Origin: Listeria farberi
Lineage (GTDB): Bacteria; Bacillota; Bacilli; Lactobacillales; Listeriaceae
NCBI RefSeq assembly: GCF_014229245.1
Contig: NZ_JAARZJ010000013.1
Span: forward strand, 38,377-102,376
Direction: 5' to 3'
DNA length: 64,000 nt
The translations under genes were made by a program, and so were the position numbers. The notes under the pieces are model-generated. The model was not told the DNA's origin, searched no databases, and saw only the letters and a program-made list of their open reading frames with translations. Positions 26,259 through 35,079 of the stretch are shown piece after piece; position 1 is the stretch's first letter, and each line of letters begins with the position of its first letter.

Positions 26259-27998
26259 TTAAATTACTTCAATTGGAATAATTTGGAATGTCGCAAAATC
26301 AAATAAGCCTTGATCGGTTAGTTTTAATTCAGGGATTACTGGTAAAGTCAGGAATGACAATGTTAAAAATGGATCAAATCCTTTAGCTTTACTTATCTGA
26401 TTAAATGCTTTTAAGAGCCCAGCTAAATCATTTTCTACTTCTTCGTATGATTTATTGCTAAGAAGACCTGCGACCTGAAGTGCTAAATGATGCAATACGT
26501 TACCTGCAGCATCTACTACCGCAATGCCACCGCCTGTTTTTGTCACATGGTAGATTGCTTTTTCCATAGCCTCATCGCTCACACCAACTGCGACAATATT
26601 ATGGGAATCATGCGCGACGGTCGTTGCAATTGCTCCTTCTGTTAAACCGAAACCTTTAACCACACCTAAACCAACGCAGCCAGTATTATGATGACGTTCC
26701 ACAACAGCCATTTTTAGTAAGTCTTTTTCGATTGATGGGACAAATTTGCCATTTTTAATTGTAACTTGTTCAATCAGTTTTTCTGTAAAGAGATTATTTT
26801 TTTTCATCCCAATGACATAGCAAGTTTCATTTGTTAATGGAAGTTCTAAATCTTTGATGTTTAAATGATGATTAATTTTTGGAGAAATGAACTTCGCTTT
26901 GATTTCCTTTTTAAAGGCTGCTTCTTTACGCGTTCCGTTTTCAACGACTACTTGGCCATTTTTTAAAACTTTGCTAATTTCAATTGTTTTTAAGTCTTTT
27001 AGAAAAACAATATCTGCCTGATAGCCTGCTGCAACTGCACCGAGATAAGGCAAGTTATGGCAATTAGCCGCATTAATTGTCGCCATTTGGATGGCCGTAA
27101 TTGGCTCAATATCGTTTTCAATTGCGAGTCGGACATTATAATTAATCGAGCCTTCTGTTATTAAATCATTAATTAGTTTATCATCCGTACAAAAACAAAA
27201 ACGATGGCTATTTTTCTCCGTTACTGCTGAAATAGTTTGCTTTAAATCTCGACCAACAGTTCCTTCGCGTAGCATTACAAACATTCCCGCACGTAATCGG
27301 TCAAGTGCTTCTTCTGTATTCGTACTCTCATGATCGGTTCGAATGCCAACAGCAAGATAATTATTTAAATCCGCACTCGTTAAACCCGCCCCGTGGCCAT
27401 CAATTCTGCCACCTTCTTTTTTTGCATCAATAATTTTTGTCAAAATATCAGCACTACCTTTTGCAACAGATGGGAAGTCCATCACTTCTGCGAGACCGAT
27501 TACTTTTTCGTGTTTATAAAGAGGATGAAGATGTTTTGCATGAAGTGTTTCGCCGTTATGTTCACCTTCTGTTGCTGGTACGGATGATGGTAGCATGACA
27601 AACATATCGAGTGGGGCACCTTTTGCATCTTCAAGCATAAATTCAATGCCTTTTTCTCCGGCAACATTGGCGATTTCATGTGGATCCGTAATAATTGTAG
27701 TTACGCCATTTGGAAGCAAAACCCTGGCAAACTCAGAAGGTGTTACCATTGCACTTTCAACATGGACGTGCGCATCAATAAAACCTGGTACGATAAATTC
27801 TCCAGCAGCATCAATTATTTGATCGGCATCCGGAAAATGACCAATTCCAGCTATATAGCCGTTTTTAATTGCAATATCACCTTCCATAATTTCACCTGAA
27901 AATACATTTACTATACGTCCGTTTTTAATAACTAAATCTGCTTTTGCACGGCCATCACTTACTGCGACCCGCTCCTGCAGTTGCTTTAAATTCTCCAC
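26259..27998 (-). CDS. adeC: Adenine deaminase
   Basis: A 579-residue amidohydrolase converting adenine to hypoxanthine and ammonia, part of purine salvage. The metal-binding HVHVES motif (FIDAHVHVESAM) is near residue 70-80, further ligands in GHGAG and CTDDK, and the family's C-terminal domain with VAHDSHNI is complete. Normal length. Start is GTG at 27998 after GGAGGCG. It sits between virR and virS within the antimicrobial-peptide operon, which is functionally odd; it may simply share the transcript. Confidence 0.95.
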   Translation of the reverse strand: MENLKQLQERVAVSDGRAKADLVIKNGRIVNVFSGEIMEGDIAIKNGYIAGIGHFPDADQIIDAAGEFIVPGFIDAHVHVESAMVTPSEFARVLLPNGVTTIITDPHEIANVAGEKGIEFMLEDAKGAPLDMFVMLPSSVPATEGEHNGETLHAKHLHPLYKHEKVIGLAEVMDFPSVAKGSADILTKIIDAKKEGGRIDGHGAGLTSADLNNYLAVGIRTDHESTNTEEALDRLRAGMFVMLREGTVGRDLKQTISAVTEKNSHRFCFCTDDKLINDLITEGSINYNVRLAIENDIEPITAIQMATINAANCHNLPYLGAVAAGYQADIVFLKDLKTIEISKVLKNGQVVVENGTRKEAAFKKEIKAKFISPKINHHLNIKDLELPLTNETCYVIGMKKNNLFTEKLIEQVTIKNGKFVPSIEKDLLKMAVVERHHNTGCVGLGVVKGFGLTEGAIATTVAHDSHNIVAVGVSDEAMEKAIYHVTKTGGGIAVVDAAGNVLHHLALQVAGLLSNKSYEEVENDLAGLLKAFNQISKAKGFDPFLTLSFLTLPVIPELKLTDQGLFDFATFQIIPIEVI

Positions 27999-28018
27999 CG
28001 ATTTTTCGCCTCCATTAA

Positions 28019-28477
28019 TTATGCTCCAAAAAAACCTTCGTCAAGTAAATAACCTTCTGCTGCTTCTATCGTTGGGAAAACGGCTTCTAAATTTTCTCCT
28101 GTGTAAATAACCCACATTTTATTTTCATAGACTAAAGAAAGTTTTTCCCCTTCATTGTCTTGATATATTTTTGTAAAACCTTCTTTAAACCCGTCTTCAT
28201 CTTTATCCATATACTCTTTCGCTTCAAGTAACAATACGCGAATTTCATTTTGAGAGTAGTCTTTTACGTTAACGTAGCCTTGCTTATCTAGCGGTTCTAC
28301 TTCTAAAAACGGAGCGTAAATAAACGCATTTCCATTAGGGTGAAGATGTTTGACGATGATTTTTTTATCTCTTTTACTCGCCGGATAATGTACGTTCACG
28401 CGCCCCATAGAAATTTCATGCAGCTCAAAACCATCGATTGATTCTATTAGCGCTTTTTTATCTTCAAAATTTAACAT
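28019..28477 (-). CDS. Conserved hypothetical protein, 152 aa
   Basis: I do not recognise the family. It is a soluble, acidic 152-residue protein without signal peptide or membrane helix, with mixed alpha/beta composition, a Lys/Asp-rich centre and an acidic C-terminus ending in GFFGA. ATG at 28477 follows ATGGAGG. It lies in the virR-virS interval, 20 bases upstream of adeC and 21 bases after the epimerase-like gene, so it is cotranscribed with the module. Confidence 0.85.
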   Translation of the reverse strand: MLNFEDKKALIESIDGFELHEISMGRVNVHYPASKRDKKIIVKHLHPNGNAFIYAPFLEVEPLDKQGYVNVKDYSQNEIRVLLLEAKEYMDKDEDGFKEGFTKIYQDNEGEKLSLVYENKMWVIYTGENLEAVFPTIEAAEGYLLDEGFFGA

Positions 28478-28498
28478 AATATATTTTTGCCTCCATGA

Positions 28499-29374
28499 TT
28501 AATTTTCTTTTAAAATATCCGTCACGAGCGCTGGTAACCAAACTTGTAGATTTTCAAAAGTAAAGCCAGCTTCTGTCGCTTTTCTATTATCTAAGTAATA
28601 CGTTTTATTAATGCTAAACGGCGATTCATCCACATCATCTGTTACTTCTTCTACGAGTGCCACTTCACCTATTTTCGTTTCAAGCATTTTGATAAAAGCA
28701 TTTAACGAATATGTACCGTTAGAGCTAGCATTAATTGGTCCGGTAAGGTCTGATTCCACCCCTACCCATTCTAAAAAATGAGCCGCTTCATCTGAGGTAA
28801 TAAAACTTATTTCCGCCTGCGCATTACTAATACCAATTTCTTCATGGTTTTTAATATGCTCCAAATGAAAATGTAGACGTTTTGTATAATCATCGCATCC
28901 AAGGACAATGGGAAAACGGACTGCTACTACTGGAAAAGAAGCTTTTTGAAAAAACACAGCTTCAGCAAGTCGTTTGCCTTCCCCGTAATCAAAATCATCT
29001 TTGTCACCACTCACAATTTCATAATGTGCTGAATTAAAATCATCCTCGACCAAAGCGCGGTCTTTTTGACTATAAACAGACAAAGAAGATGTATATATGT
29101 ATCGTTTTACTTTTCCTTTAAATGCATCTACTGCATAAAGAGCTTCTTTCGGTGAGAAACAAATATTATCATAAATAATGTCCCATTCTTCTTTTGCTAA
29201 TTGGAATAAGGCATCTCTTGATTCACGGTCTAATACAATACGCTTTACAGAATCACCAAAATCATCTTTTGTTTTCCCTCTCGTGCCAATGGTAATATCA
29301 TGCCCAGCAGAAACAAGACGCTCTACTAATTTCTTTCCAAAAAAACGCGTACCACCAAATACTAAAATTTTCAT
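28499..29374 (-). CDS. NAD-dependent epimerase/dehydratase family protein
   Basis: A 291-residue extended short-chain dehydrogenase. The N-terminal nucleotide motif is FGGTRFFG (GxxxFxG, residues 6-13) and the catalytic region has a YGEGKR in place of YxxxK (Tyr and Lys present). ATG at 29374 has GAAGGAGG upstream; a longer frame opens 25 codons earlier but crosses a hairpin and is rejected. Substrate unknown, probably a nucleotide sugar or an isoflavone-reductase-like ligand. It lies behind virR, with an attenuator-like hairpin between them. Confidence 0.88.
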   Translation of the reverse strand: MKILVFGGTRFFGKKLVERLVSAGHDITIGTRGKTKDDFGDSVKRIVLDRESRDALFQLAKEEWDIIYDNICFSPKEALYAVDAFKGKVKRYIYTSSLSVYSQKDRALVEDDFNSAHYEIVSGDKDDFDYGEGKRLAEAVFFQKASFPVVAVRFPIVLGCDDYTKRLHFHLEHIKNHEEIGISNAQAEISFITSDEAAHFLEWVGVESDLTGPINASSNGTYSLNAFIKMLETKIGEVALVEEVTDDVDESPFSINKTYYLDNRKATEAGFTFENLQVWLPALVTDILKEN

Positions 29375-29396
29375 ATTGACTCCTCCTTCATTTACG

Positions 29397-29438
29397 AAAA
29401 ACAGGAAGTTCGCGTTTTTTGGCGCTATCTTCCTGTTT
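29397..29438 (-). terminator. Hairpin between virR and the epimerase gene
   Basis: Stem AAACAGGAAG / CTTCCTGTTT with a 20-base loop that itself contains GCGCC/CGCG, and on the minus strand a short T run after it. It begins a few bases after the virR stop. It can act as a partial terminator, setting virBAR apart from the four downstream genes including virS. Confidence 0.72.
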
Positions 29439-29445
29439 ACTTTCT

Positions 29446-30123
29446 TCATTCAATCATATAACCTTGCCCTTTTTTAGTCTTAATAAATTCATCTAAACCG
29501 ATTTCAGCTAGTTTTTTACGAATTCGTACAACGTTGACTGTAAGTGTATTATCATCTACAAAACTTTCATCTTCCCAAAGTGCACGCATAATTTCATCGC
29601 GACTTACAATGCTGCCTTTTTGTTTCATTAATTCATATAAAATCAAAAATTCATTTTTCGTTAATTCAATTTTATCTTCTAAATGGGTAAGTGTATTAGT
29701 ATCAATGTGTAAAAATACATTATTATGTTCCATTACGTTCGCTTCTTCTAAATCCGCATACGAATATGTCCGTCTCAAAAGTGCATTTATCCTAGCCATT
29801 AATACATCCAAATCCACTGGCTTTTCAATATAATAATCTGCCCCCATGTTCATTCCCATGATTTGATCCATTCGCGAGTTACGTGATGATAAGAAAATAA
29901 TTGGTACATTCGAAACTTCGCGAATTTGATTACACCAGTAGAATCCATCAAAAAATGGCAGATTCACATCTAAAATAACCAATTGAGGCTCAAAAGATAA
30001 AAACTCTTGTAAAATATTATTAAAATCATCAACAATCCCTATTTCAAATCCCCATTTACTTAAATGTTTTCTGATAGTATCACGAATTACCTCATCATCT
30101 TCTACGATATATACCTTAACCAT
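29446..30123 (-). CDS. virR: Response regulator VirR (OmpR/PhoB family)
   Basis: A 225-residue regulator. The receiver domain has acidic pocket DD at residues 9-10, phospho-acceptor Asp52 (VILDVNLP), Thr/Ser in FLSSR and Lys in YYIEKPVDL; the C-terminal winged helix (from about residue 130, TKNEFLILYELMKQKGSIVSRDEI) binds DNA. ATG at 30123 follows GGAGG. In Listeria VirR activates dltABCD, mprF and virAB for resistance to cationic peptides and is needed for virulence. Directly behind virA. Confidence 0.96.
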   Translation of the reverse strand: MVKVYIVEDDEVIRDTIRKHLSKWGFEIGIVDDFNNILQEFLSFEPQLVILDVNLPFFDGFYWCNQIREVSNVPIIFLSSRNSRMDQIMGMNMGADYYIEKPVDLDVLMARINALLRRTYSYADLEEANVMEHNNVFLHIDTNTLTHLEDKIELTKNEFLILYELMKQKGSIVSRDEIMRALWEDESFVDDNTLTVNVVRIRKKLAEIGLDEFIKTKKGQGYMIE

Positions 30124-30184
30124 TTCTTGTACCTCCTCGGCAGAACTCTCTTTTCATTTTAGCTGAATTAAACACAAAAGCCAA

Positions 30185-32164
30185 TTACTTTTTATCTGCC
30201 ATAACGATTTTAATAAAAGAATTAATGCATAAAAAGTAATAAGCTGCATAACAAATAATGTAAATACACGTTCCAATTAAAACAGGATATTTTATATTAT
30301 CCATTAAGTTAATCGAAATTCCCCATAAGGCAGCCATTGAATGGGCGATTCCAAAAAATAATGGAATAGCAAAAATAGGCCAAACTTGTTTGGAAATAAT
30401 CCTTCGTACTTCCTTTTCGGTAACACCTAATTTAAATAATATATCAAACTTAGATTTTTCAGATACAGCATCCGTTACAAGTTTGAAATAAATAATACTA
30501 CCTGTCGCTAAGAAAAATACAATTCCAATGAAAATTCCAATAAATAATAAGGAGCCTACTAATGTGGAAATCAAATGATAATTCGTATAATAAGAAGAAA
30601 CATTTTCAGAAAAAAGTGAAGGTTCCCCGTCCACGATAGTTTGCACTTTCTTATCTAAGTCTTCACTGTGATTAGGATTCGTAATATCGAACATTGCTAC
30701 TAATTCTGGCGAGAATACTCTTTCTAAATCATCATAATATTCATCTGAAACAACGAGCGTCTCATAAGAAATACCCGTATTGAAAATGGAGTTCTCTCGA
30801 AAATCAACTACTTTTATTGGTGGCATTTTTTTAGCCAATGGTTCGTTCGATTGGATTACCATTTTTCTTGTTAGCCATTTATCTTGAATTTCCTGCCTAG
30901 CGTAGTAGGTGGTTTTTCCAAGTAAAATAGCGTCTCCATATGCTAGTTTTTTTGGCTTCTCAAAATCACTTTGTTGTTTTGCACCAATACGATTATATTC
31001 AGATTCGGCTACAACCGTATGAATCATATTATCCATCCGCATTTTATATTTAGGCATATCTTTATATTTTAGCTTAGCACTAACCATTTCTGCTTGCATC
31101 AAACTTTTTAATTGATGGTTTTGATCACTCTGTATCGTTTGAATAATTTTTTGTTCATCTTTTGCCGAAATATCAAGTACTTGGTAACTAGAAGGATTTT
31201 CTGCTGAAATATCATTTATCGTTCGGACATAAAAGCTACTCATCGACCCAATAATCGTTAAAGTCGTCGCACTTAACACCGCAATCATCGCAATCGTTCC
31301 AGCATTTTTCTTTAATCTAAAGCGAAGAGACGTCACACCAATCATGTTTGTTCCGTTGTAAAAGAAACGTTTATTTCCATATAACTTATGGATCACATAT
31401 GGTGTTCCAAATCTGACCATAAGCCATGTACCTAAAATAACAGCGCATAAAATTACTAGAACTACATCAAAAAAATCATATGCTAACCAAATGGTTGATT
31501 CTTCAATATTGCTAGTTGCCAAATAGTATCCAGATATAATAAGAACAAATCCAATTAACATTAAAATCACAGAACCTTTAGCTACTTTCTCTTCTTTTTC
31601 ATCGTTTTTAAATAATTGGCTTAAATTATATCTTAATACAATGAAAACAGCATAAAAAGATGTAAATAGCATGATTCCAAAAAAAACAAGTCCTGTATCA
31701 ACAATCGCTTTAAATGAAATAATAAATTCTGCATCTATCGCTAGTCCAACGATCCAAAATAAAATCATCGCGAAAAACTTTGAAGAAAATATCCCAATTA
31801 AAACACCAAACAAAGTCGCAAGCATGTATAATAAAGCATTTTCATAAAATAAAACTACAACTATTTGTGATTTCCGTAATCCAAGCAATGAATAAAGTCC
31901 AATTTCTCGTTTCCTTCTTTTAAGAAAAAAACTGTTAGAATAAAATATGAAAAAGAAAATAAATAATATCAACATTACACTCGCAGATGAAAACATTGCT
32001 GGACCAAACAATTCCCATCGTTTAAAAACCTTATCAATGAGTGGATTATAAGAAAGTGAAACAAATGTAAAAAATACTAATACACACACAATAAGCGAAA
32101 CAAAGTAGACGATATATTGGTTAAAATTCTTTCGCATATTGGTCAGCGCAATTTTAAATAACAT
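30185..32164 (-). CDS. virA: BceB-type ABC transporter permease VirA
   Basis: A 659-residue permease with the layout typical of BceAB-type antimicrobial-peptide transporters: ten membrane helices and one large extracellular domain between helices 7 and 8 (about residues 310-530) that captures peptide. ATG at 32164 has GGAGG 10 bases upstream, inside the end of virB; a longer frame beginning 11 codons earlier lacks a site. Also called AnrB in work on nisin and bacitracin resistance. It both removes the peptide and signals to VirS. The start overlaps the ATPase gene by 11 bases. Confidence 0.94.
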   Translation of the reverse strand: MLFKIALTNMRKNFNQYIVYFVSLIVCVLVFFTFVSLSYNPLIDKVFKRWELFGPAMFSSASVMLILFIFFFIFYSNSFFLKRRKREIGLYSLLGLRKSQIVVVLFYENALLYMLATLFGVLIGIFSSKFFAMILFWIVGLAIDAEFIISFKAIVDTGLVFFGIMLFTSFYAVFIVLRYNLSQLFKNDEKEEKVAKGSVILMLIGFVLIISGYYLATSNIEESTIWLAYDFFDVVLVILCAVILGTWLMVRFGTPYVIHKLYGNKRFFYNGTNMIGVTSLRFRLKKNAGTIAMIAVLSATTLTIIGSMSSFYVRTINDISAENPSSYQVLDISAKDEQKIIQTIQSDQNHQLKSLMQAEMVSAKLKYKDMPKYKMRMDNMIHTVVAESEYNRIGAKQQSDFEKPKKLAYGDAILLGKTTYYARQEIQDKWLTRKMVIQSNEPLAKKMPPIKVVDFRENSIFNTGISYETLVVSDEYYDDLERVFSPELVAMFDITNPNHSEDLDKKVQTIVDGEPSLFSENVSSYYTNYHLISTLVGSLLFIGIFIGIVFFLATGSIIYFKLVTDAVSEKSKFDILFKLGVTEKEVRRIISKQVWPIFAIPLFFGIAHSMAALWGISINLMDNIKYPVLIGTCIYIICYAAYYFLCINSFIKIVMADKK

Positions 32165-32921
32165 TATTTTCGCCACCTCCAAGAAGCGCCAACACATCTA
32201 ACACCTTTTGGAAAAATTGTTTTCGTGAGCTTGTTCCGCGGTATATTTCGGTAAAAATTTCGCCATCTTTAATGAACATAATTCGTTCGCAGTAACTCGC
32301 TGCAAAAGCATCGTGGGTGACCATCAAAATAGTAGAATCACGTACACTTTTAGCTTGAGAGAGCCCCTCTAACAAATTAGTTGCTGATTTAGAATCAAGA
32401 GCGCCTGTTGGTTCATCAGCAAAGATTAATGTGGGTTCTGTAATCATTGCACGACAAACCGCCGTTCTTTGTTTTTGCCCTCCTGAAATATCTGTCGGGT
32501 ATTTATTCCTGAGATCGTAAATGCCAAACTGGCGCGCGATAATCTCAAAACGTTCATCAATTTCTGTTTGCTTTACACGTGCTAGGGCTAGAGGTAGCAC
32601 AATATTATCTTTTACTGTCATTGTATCTAATAAATTATAATCTTGAAAAATAAAGCCTAGCTGATCTCTACGAAACACAGCTAAATCTTTTCCTTTCATT
32701 TTAGAAAGCTGTTTCCCGCCAATTTCTATTTCTCCAGAAGTAGGTTTATCTATAGAAGATAAAACATTAAGTAATGTGGATTTACCTGCACCTGATGGGC
32801 CCATAATACCTACAAATGAGCCTCTTTGAATTTCTAAACTAATACTTCCTAACGCAGAAAACAAGTTTCCTTTTGAACCATATACTTTTCTGACTTTAAG
32901 CGCCTTTAGCACTGTATCCAT
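32154..32921 (-). CDS. virB: BceA-type ABC transporter ATPase VirB
   Basis: A 255-residue ATPase of the MacB/LolD-like class: Walker A GPSGAGKS near residue 42, signature [14 protein letters not shown], Walker [14 protein letters not shown]-loop VTHD. ATG at 32921 follows GGAGG. First gene of the virB-virA-virR-(three genes)-virS unit and partner of the permease VirA. Also named AnrA. The upstream region has a TATAAG-type -10 but no good -35, consistent with activation by VirR. Confidence 0.94.
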   Translation of the reverse strand: MDTVLKALKVRKVYGSKGNLFSALGSISLEIQRGSFVGIMGPSGAGKSTLLNVLSSIDKPTSGEIEIGGKQLSKMKGKDLAVFRRDQLGFIFQDYNLLDTMTVKDNIVLPLALARVKQTEIDERFEIIARQFGIYDLRNKYPTDISGGQKQRTAVCRAMITEPTLIFADEPTGALDSKSATNLLEGLSQAKSVRDSTILMVTHDAFAASYCERIMFIKDGEIFTEIYRGTSSRKQFFQKVLDVLALLGGGENNVI

Positions 32922-33002
32922 TGTTTTCCTCCCGTTATACGATTATTTGCTTATTTTACCTTATAATGAGCCAAGATACCATGGGCTATAGTTGTATTTA
33001 TC

Positions 33003-33043
33003 AAAAAAATCATTTCTCTATTTTAAGAAAACAGAAAAATGAT
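33003..33043 (-). terminator. Terminator after the PH-like membrane protein gene
   Basis: An 11-bp stem ATCATTTTTCT / AGAGAAATGAT (one G-T pair) with a 13-base loop, followed on the minus strand by a run of seven T. It separates the upstream gene from virB. Confidence 0.9.
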
Positions 33044-33051
33044 CCTTGGTA

Positions 33052-33561
33052 TTATTTTTTTTCAATGAATATTTCTTCCCCAACTGTATTATCATCTGTA
33101 TACGTTTCTTGCATGGACTGGATAATTGCTCTTAATTCTTCTAAACTAACAGACACATCTGCCGCAACAATATCCCAAGCAACCTCTTCCCGGCCGTTGA
33201 TCGATGTCATAATCTTTAATCTACCCTGAGAAAAAAGAATCACTGCTGGCTTAATTAGTTCTGTCCCTTTAATTTCATTCCATGGCTTAAAATCGCCACG
33301 ATAAGCAAGGCCACGTTCTGTTAACTCTACAGTCGGTGCAATATTGATTAAACGCAGTAATGGTCGTAAAACACAAAGACCAATAAACACAAGTAAAATC
33401 ACTTCCTCTGTACCTGTAACACCTTTTATATGACTAAAAATAACATATAATAATAATCCTGCAGCAATCCAAAGTAAACAACTTGAAAAAATTAGGCGGC
33501 GGTTTACGCCAAATTCAATTTTTTCGGTTTTATTCGTTTGATTCAGCTCATCTTCTATCAT
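33052..33561 (-). CDS. Membrane protein of unknown function, two helices plus PH-like domain
   Basis: A 169-residue protein: charged N-terminus, two membrane helices (about residues 27-46 and 54-72), then a beta-rich soluble domain ending in an amphipathic helix (VSVSLEELRAIIQSMQ), which resembles the STM3941-like / bacterial PH fold. Two ATG codons follow each other at 33564 and 33561; the second has the better spacing (6-7 bases) to GGAGG. Its promoter reads TTTTCA-17-TACAAT at 33596-33624. It faces aroK divergently and lies upstream of virB, separated by a terminator. Function unknown; the fold assignment is a guess from pattern. Confidence 0.8.
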   Translation of the reverse strand: MIEDELNQTNKTEKIEFGVNRRLIFSSCLLWIAAGLLLYVIFSHIKGVTGTEEVILLVFIGLCVLRPLLRLINIAPTVELTERGLAYRGDFKPWNEIKGTELIKPAVILFSQGRLKIMTSINGREEVAWDIVAADVSVSLEELRAIIQSMQETYTDDNTVGEEIFIEKK

Positions 33562-33671
33562 CATTTTCCTCCAGTTTACTTCTCTCTTATTTCTATTGTA
33601 CTAAAAATGTACTACAATGAAAAGAAAGCATTTTATTGTTTAAAATCGCTAGCAAAACAGATTATTTATTG

Positions 33672-33699
33672 TTGACGTTTCTAGCATTTATGATATAAT
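33672..33699 (+). promoter_or_regulatory. Promoter of the shikimate kinase gene
   Basis: -35 TTGACG (33672-33677), 16-base spacer, extended -10 TGATATAAT (TATAAT at 33694-33699). It predicts a leader of about 45 bases before the AGGAGG site. Confidence 0.85.
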
Positions 33700-33751
33700 T
33701 TCTTTAATGCTTTTAAGTAGTAAAATATAAAAACTAATAAAGGAGGAGAAC

Positions 33752-34255
33752 ATCATCGATCAAGTTATCTTAATTGGCTTCATGGGAGCTGGAAAAACAA
33801 CGGTTGGCAATATACTCGCAAAGTTAGCTGATTTGCCTTATATTGATATTGACGAAGTAATTATTCGCGAACAAGGAATGAGTGTATCTGAAATTTTTGC
33901 AAAGTATGGTGAACAAGAATTCCGCCGGCTAGAACATGAGAAATTAAAAGAACTAGCTAATACCAAAGCCGTTATTGCAACAGGCGGTGGTATCGTTCTA
34001 AATCCTGAAAATAGAAAAGTTTTAAAAAATACATATCCGGTTATTTATTTAGAAACTGATCCTGAAGTATTTATGAATCGTTTAAAAGGTGATACGACAC
34101 GCCCACTAGTTCAACAAAAATCTCCTGAAGAAATTCGTGCAATTTTTGAACCGAGAATTGCCCATTATCAAGATTCCGCAGACTTCATTGTAAATACTGA
34201 CAACCGCAATCAACACGAAGTAGCTAAAGCCATTTTAATGATGCTTGATAAGTAG
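33752..34255 (+). CDS. aroK: Shikimate kinase, apparent ATC start
   Basis: Phosphorylates shikimate in aromatic amino-acid synthesis. The first in-frame ATG (33782) falls inside the Walker A strand (GFMGAGKTT), would remove the first beta strand, and lacks a ribosome binding site. An ideal AGGAGG (33741-33746) is instead 5 bases from an ATC at 33752 (8 bases from a second ATC at 33755), and translation from there gives the missing strand (DQVILIGF). No ATG, GTG, TTG or CTG occurs between the in-frame stop at 33728-33730 and 33782. So the gene starts at a rare ATC, or the second ATC is a mutated ATG. Other motifs are normal: shikimate-binding DIDE, RRLE and GGG, and the lid residues RPL. Length is then 167 residues. 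Confidence 0.85.
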   Translation: MIDQVILIGFMGAGKTTVGNILAKLADLPYIDIDEVIIREQGMSVSEIFAKYGEQEFRRLEHEKLKELANTKAVIATGGGIVLNPENRKVLKNTYPVIYLETDPEVFMNRLKGDTTRPLVQQKSPEEIRAIFEPRIAHYQDSADFIVNTDNRNQHEVAKAILMMLDK

Positions 34256-34288
34256 AAAAGAGCGCTAATAATTTAGCGCTCTTTTTTT
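34256..34288. terminator. Bidirectional terminator between aroK and the next gene
   Basis: Stem AAAAGAGCGCTAA / TTAGCGCTCTTTT, 13 bp, with a 4-base loop and T tracts, at the junction of two convergent genes. Confidence 0.92.
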
Positions 34289-34841
34289 ACTCTGTGCAGT
34301 GTCGACACCACATATCCGGCAAAACGGAAGTATAATCTTTCGTAAATGTTAATAAGTCATAAAACATACTATCGGCATAACCTGCATCAATATTTTCGAT
34401 TTTATTTAGTTCTATTTCACGATGAAGCGATTCAAGCGCGGCATCACGAAGACCAGGAAGTACATAGCCAGTTATTTTAATTTGTGCTAACGCAGCCGAA
34501 ACAGTTATCCGGTCTGATTCTCTTACAGCACTACCATATTCCGCTAAAAGTTGTTGTAAACGGTCCACTCCATCGTCTTTTGCTGGCACATAGGTAGAAT
34601 GTTTGACTGTTTCCATCATGTATCGCGGAAAAGAAGCTAAATTAAGACCTTGGTCACTCTTATCGCTAAAATATTCTTCTAAACGATGTAATACCTCCAT
34701 TCCATCTTCATAGCCAAAAGGGCTGAATGAATCGGTTTTGTCTAAATAATAACTTGCTTTAAAATGTTCTTTAAAATGGGGATGGGTTGTCTCTAGGTCA
34801 AGTGCAGCATCTGGGCGGTCAATATACATAGTAATAGCCAT
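34287..34841 (-). CDS. Conserved hypothetical protein, 184 aa
   Basis: I do not recognise the family. Soluble, 184 residues, rich in Asp and Glu, with a possible metal-binding pattern at the C-terminus (MWCRHCTE, one CxxC with a nearby His). The ATG at 34841 is 10 bases behind GGAGG; a longer frame opens 7 codons earlier. It ends at the shared terminator with aroK. Its upstream side is a long, AT-rich intergenic stretch. Confidence 0.8.
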   Translation of the reverse strand: MAITMYIDRPDAALDLETTHPHFKEHFKASYYLDKTDSFSPFGYEDGMEVLHRLEEYFSDKSDQGLNLASFPRYMMETVKHSTYVPAKDDGVDRLQQLLAEYGSAVRESDRITVSAALAQIKITGYVLPGLRDAALESLHREIELNKIENIDAGYADSMFYDLLTFTKDYTSVLPDMWCRHCTE

Positions 34842-34862
34842 TTTATAAGTTCCTCCATTCAT

Positions 34863-35079
34863 GTGAAATCCGTTACATACATCTTACCAAATTCAACCAG
34901 TTATGGAAAGCGAAAAAATATTATGACAATTTATCGACAATTTCATGTCTTTTTCATTGTTTATTTTGTATCTTAAATAACTTTTCAATGCTAAAACATT
35001 ATATTTTTTAAATTATGATATTTAAAAAGTTAAAAATAACACCTTTGACCATATTTTTAATTCATGGTTAAATAATAAC
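34863..35079. other. AT-rich intergenic stretch without an evident gene
   Basis: About 220 bases of AT-rich sequence without an ORF. The only clear element is a plus-strand promoter-like TTGACC - 17 bases - TTAAAT (35045-35073) at its end, described with the RNA candidate that follows. Confidence 0.5.

Noticed and set aside
33596..33624. Operator GTAC-TAAAAAT-GTAC upstream of the PH-like protein gene
   Set aside because: Only four pairs, and it overlaps a plain promoter; too short to support a regulator site.
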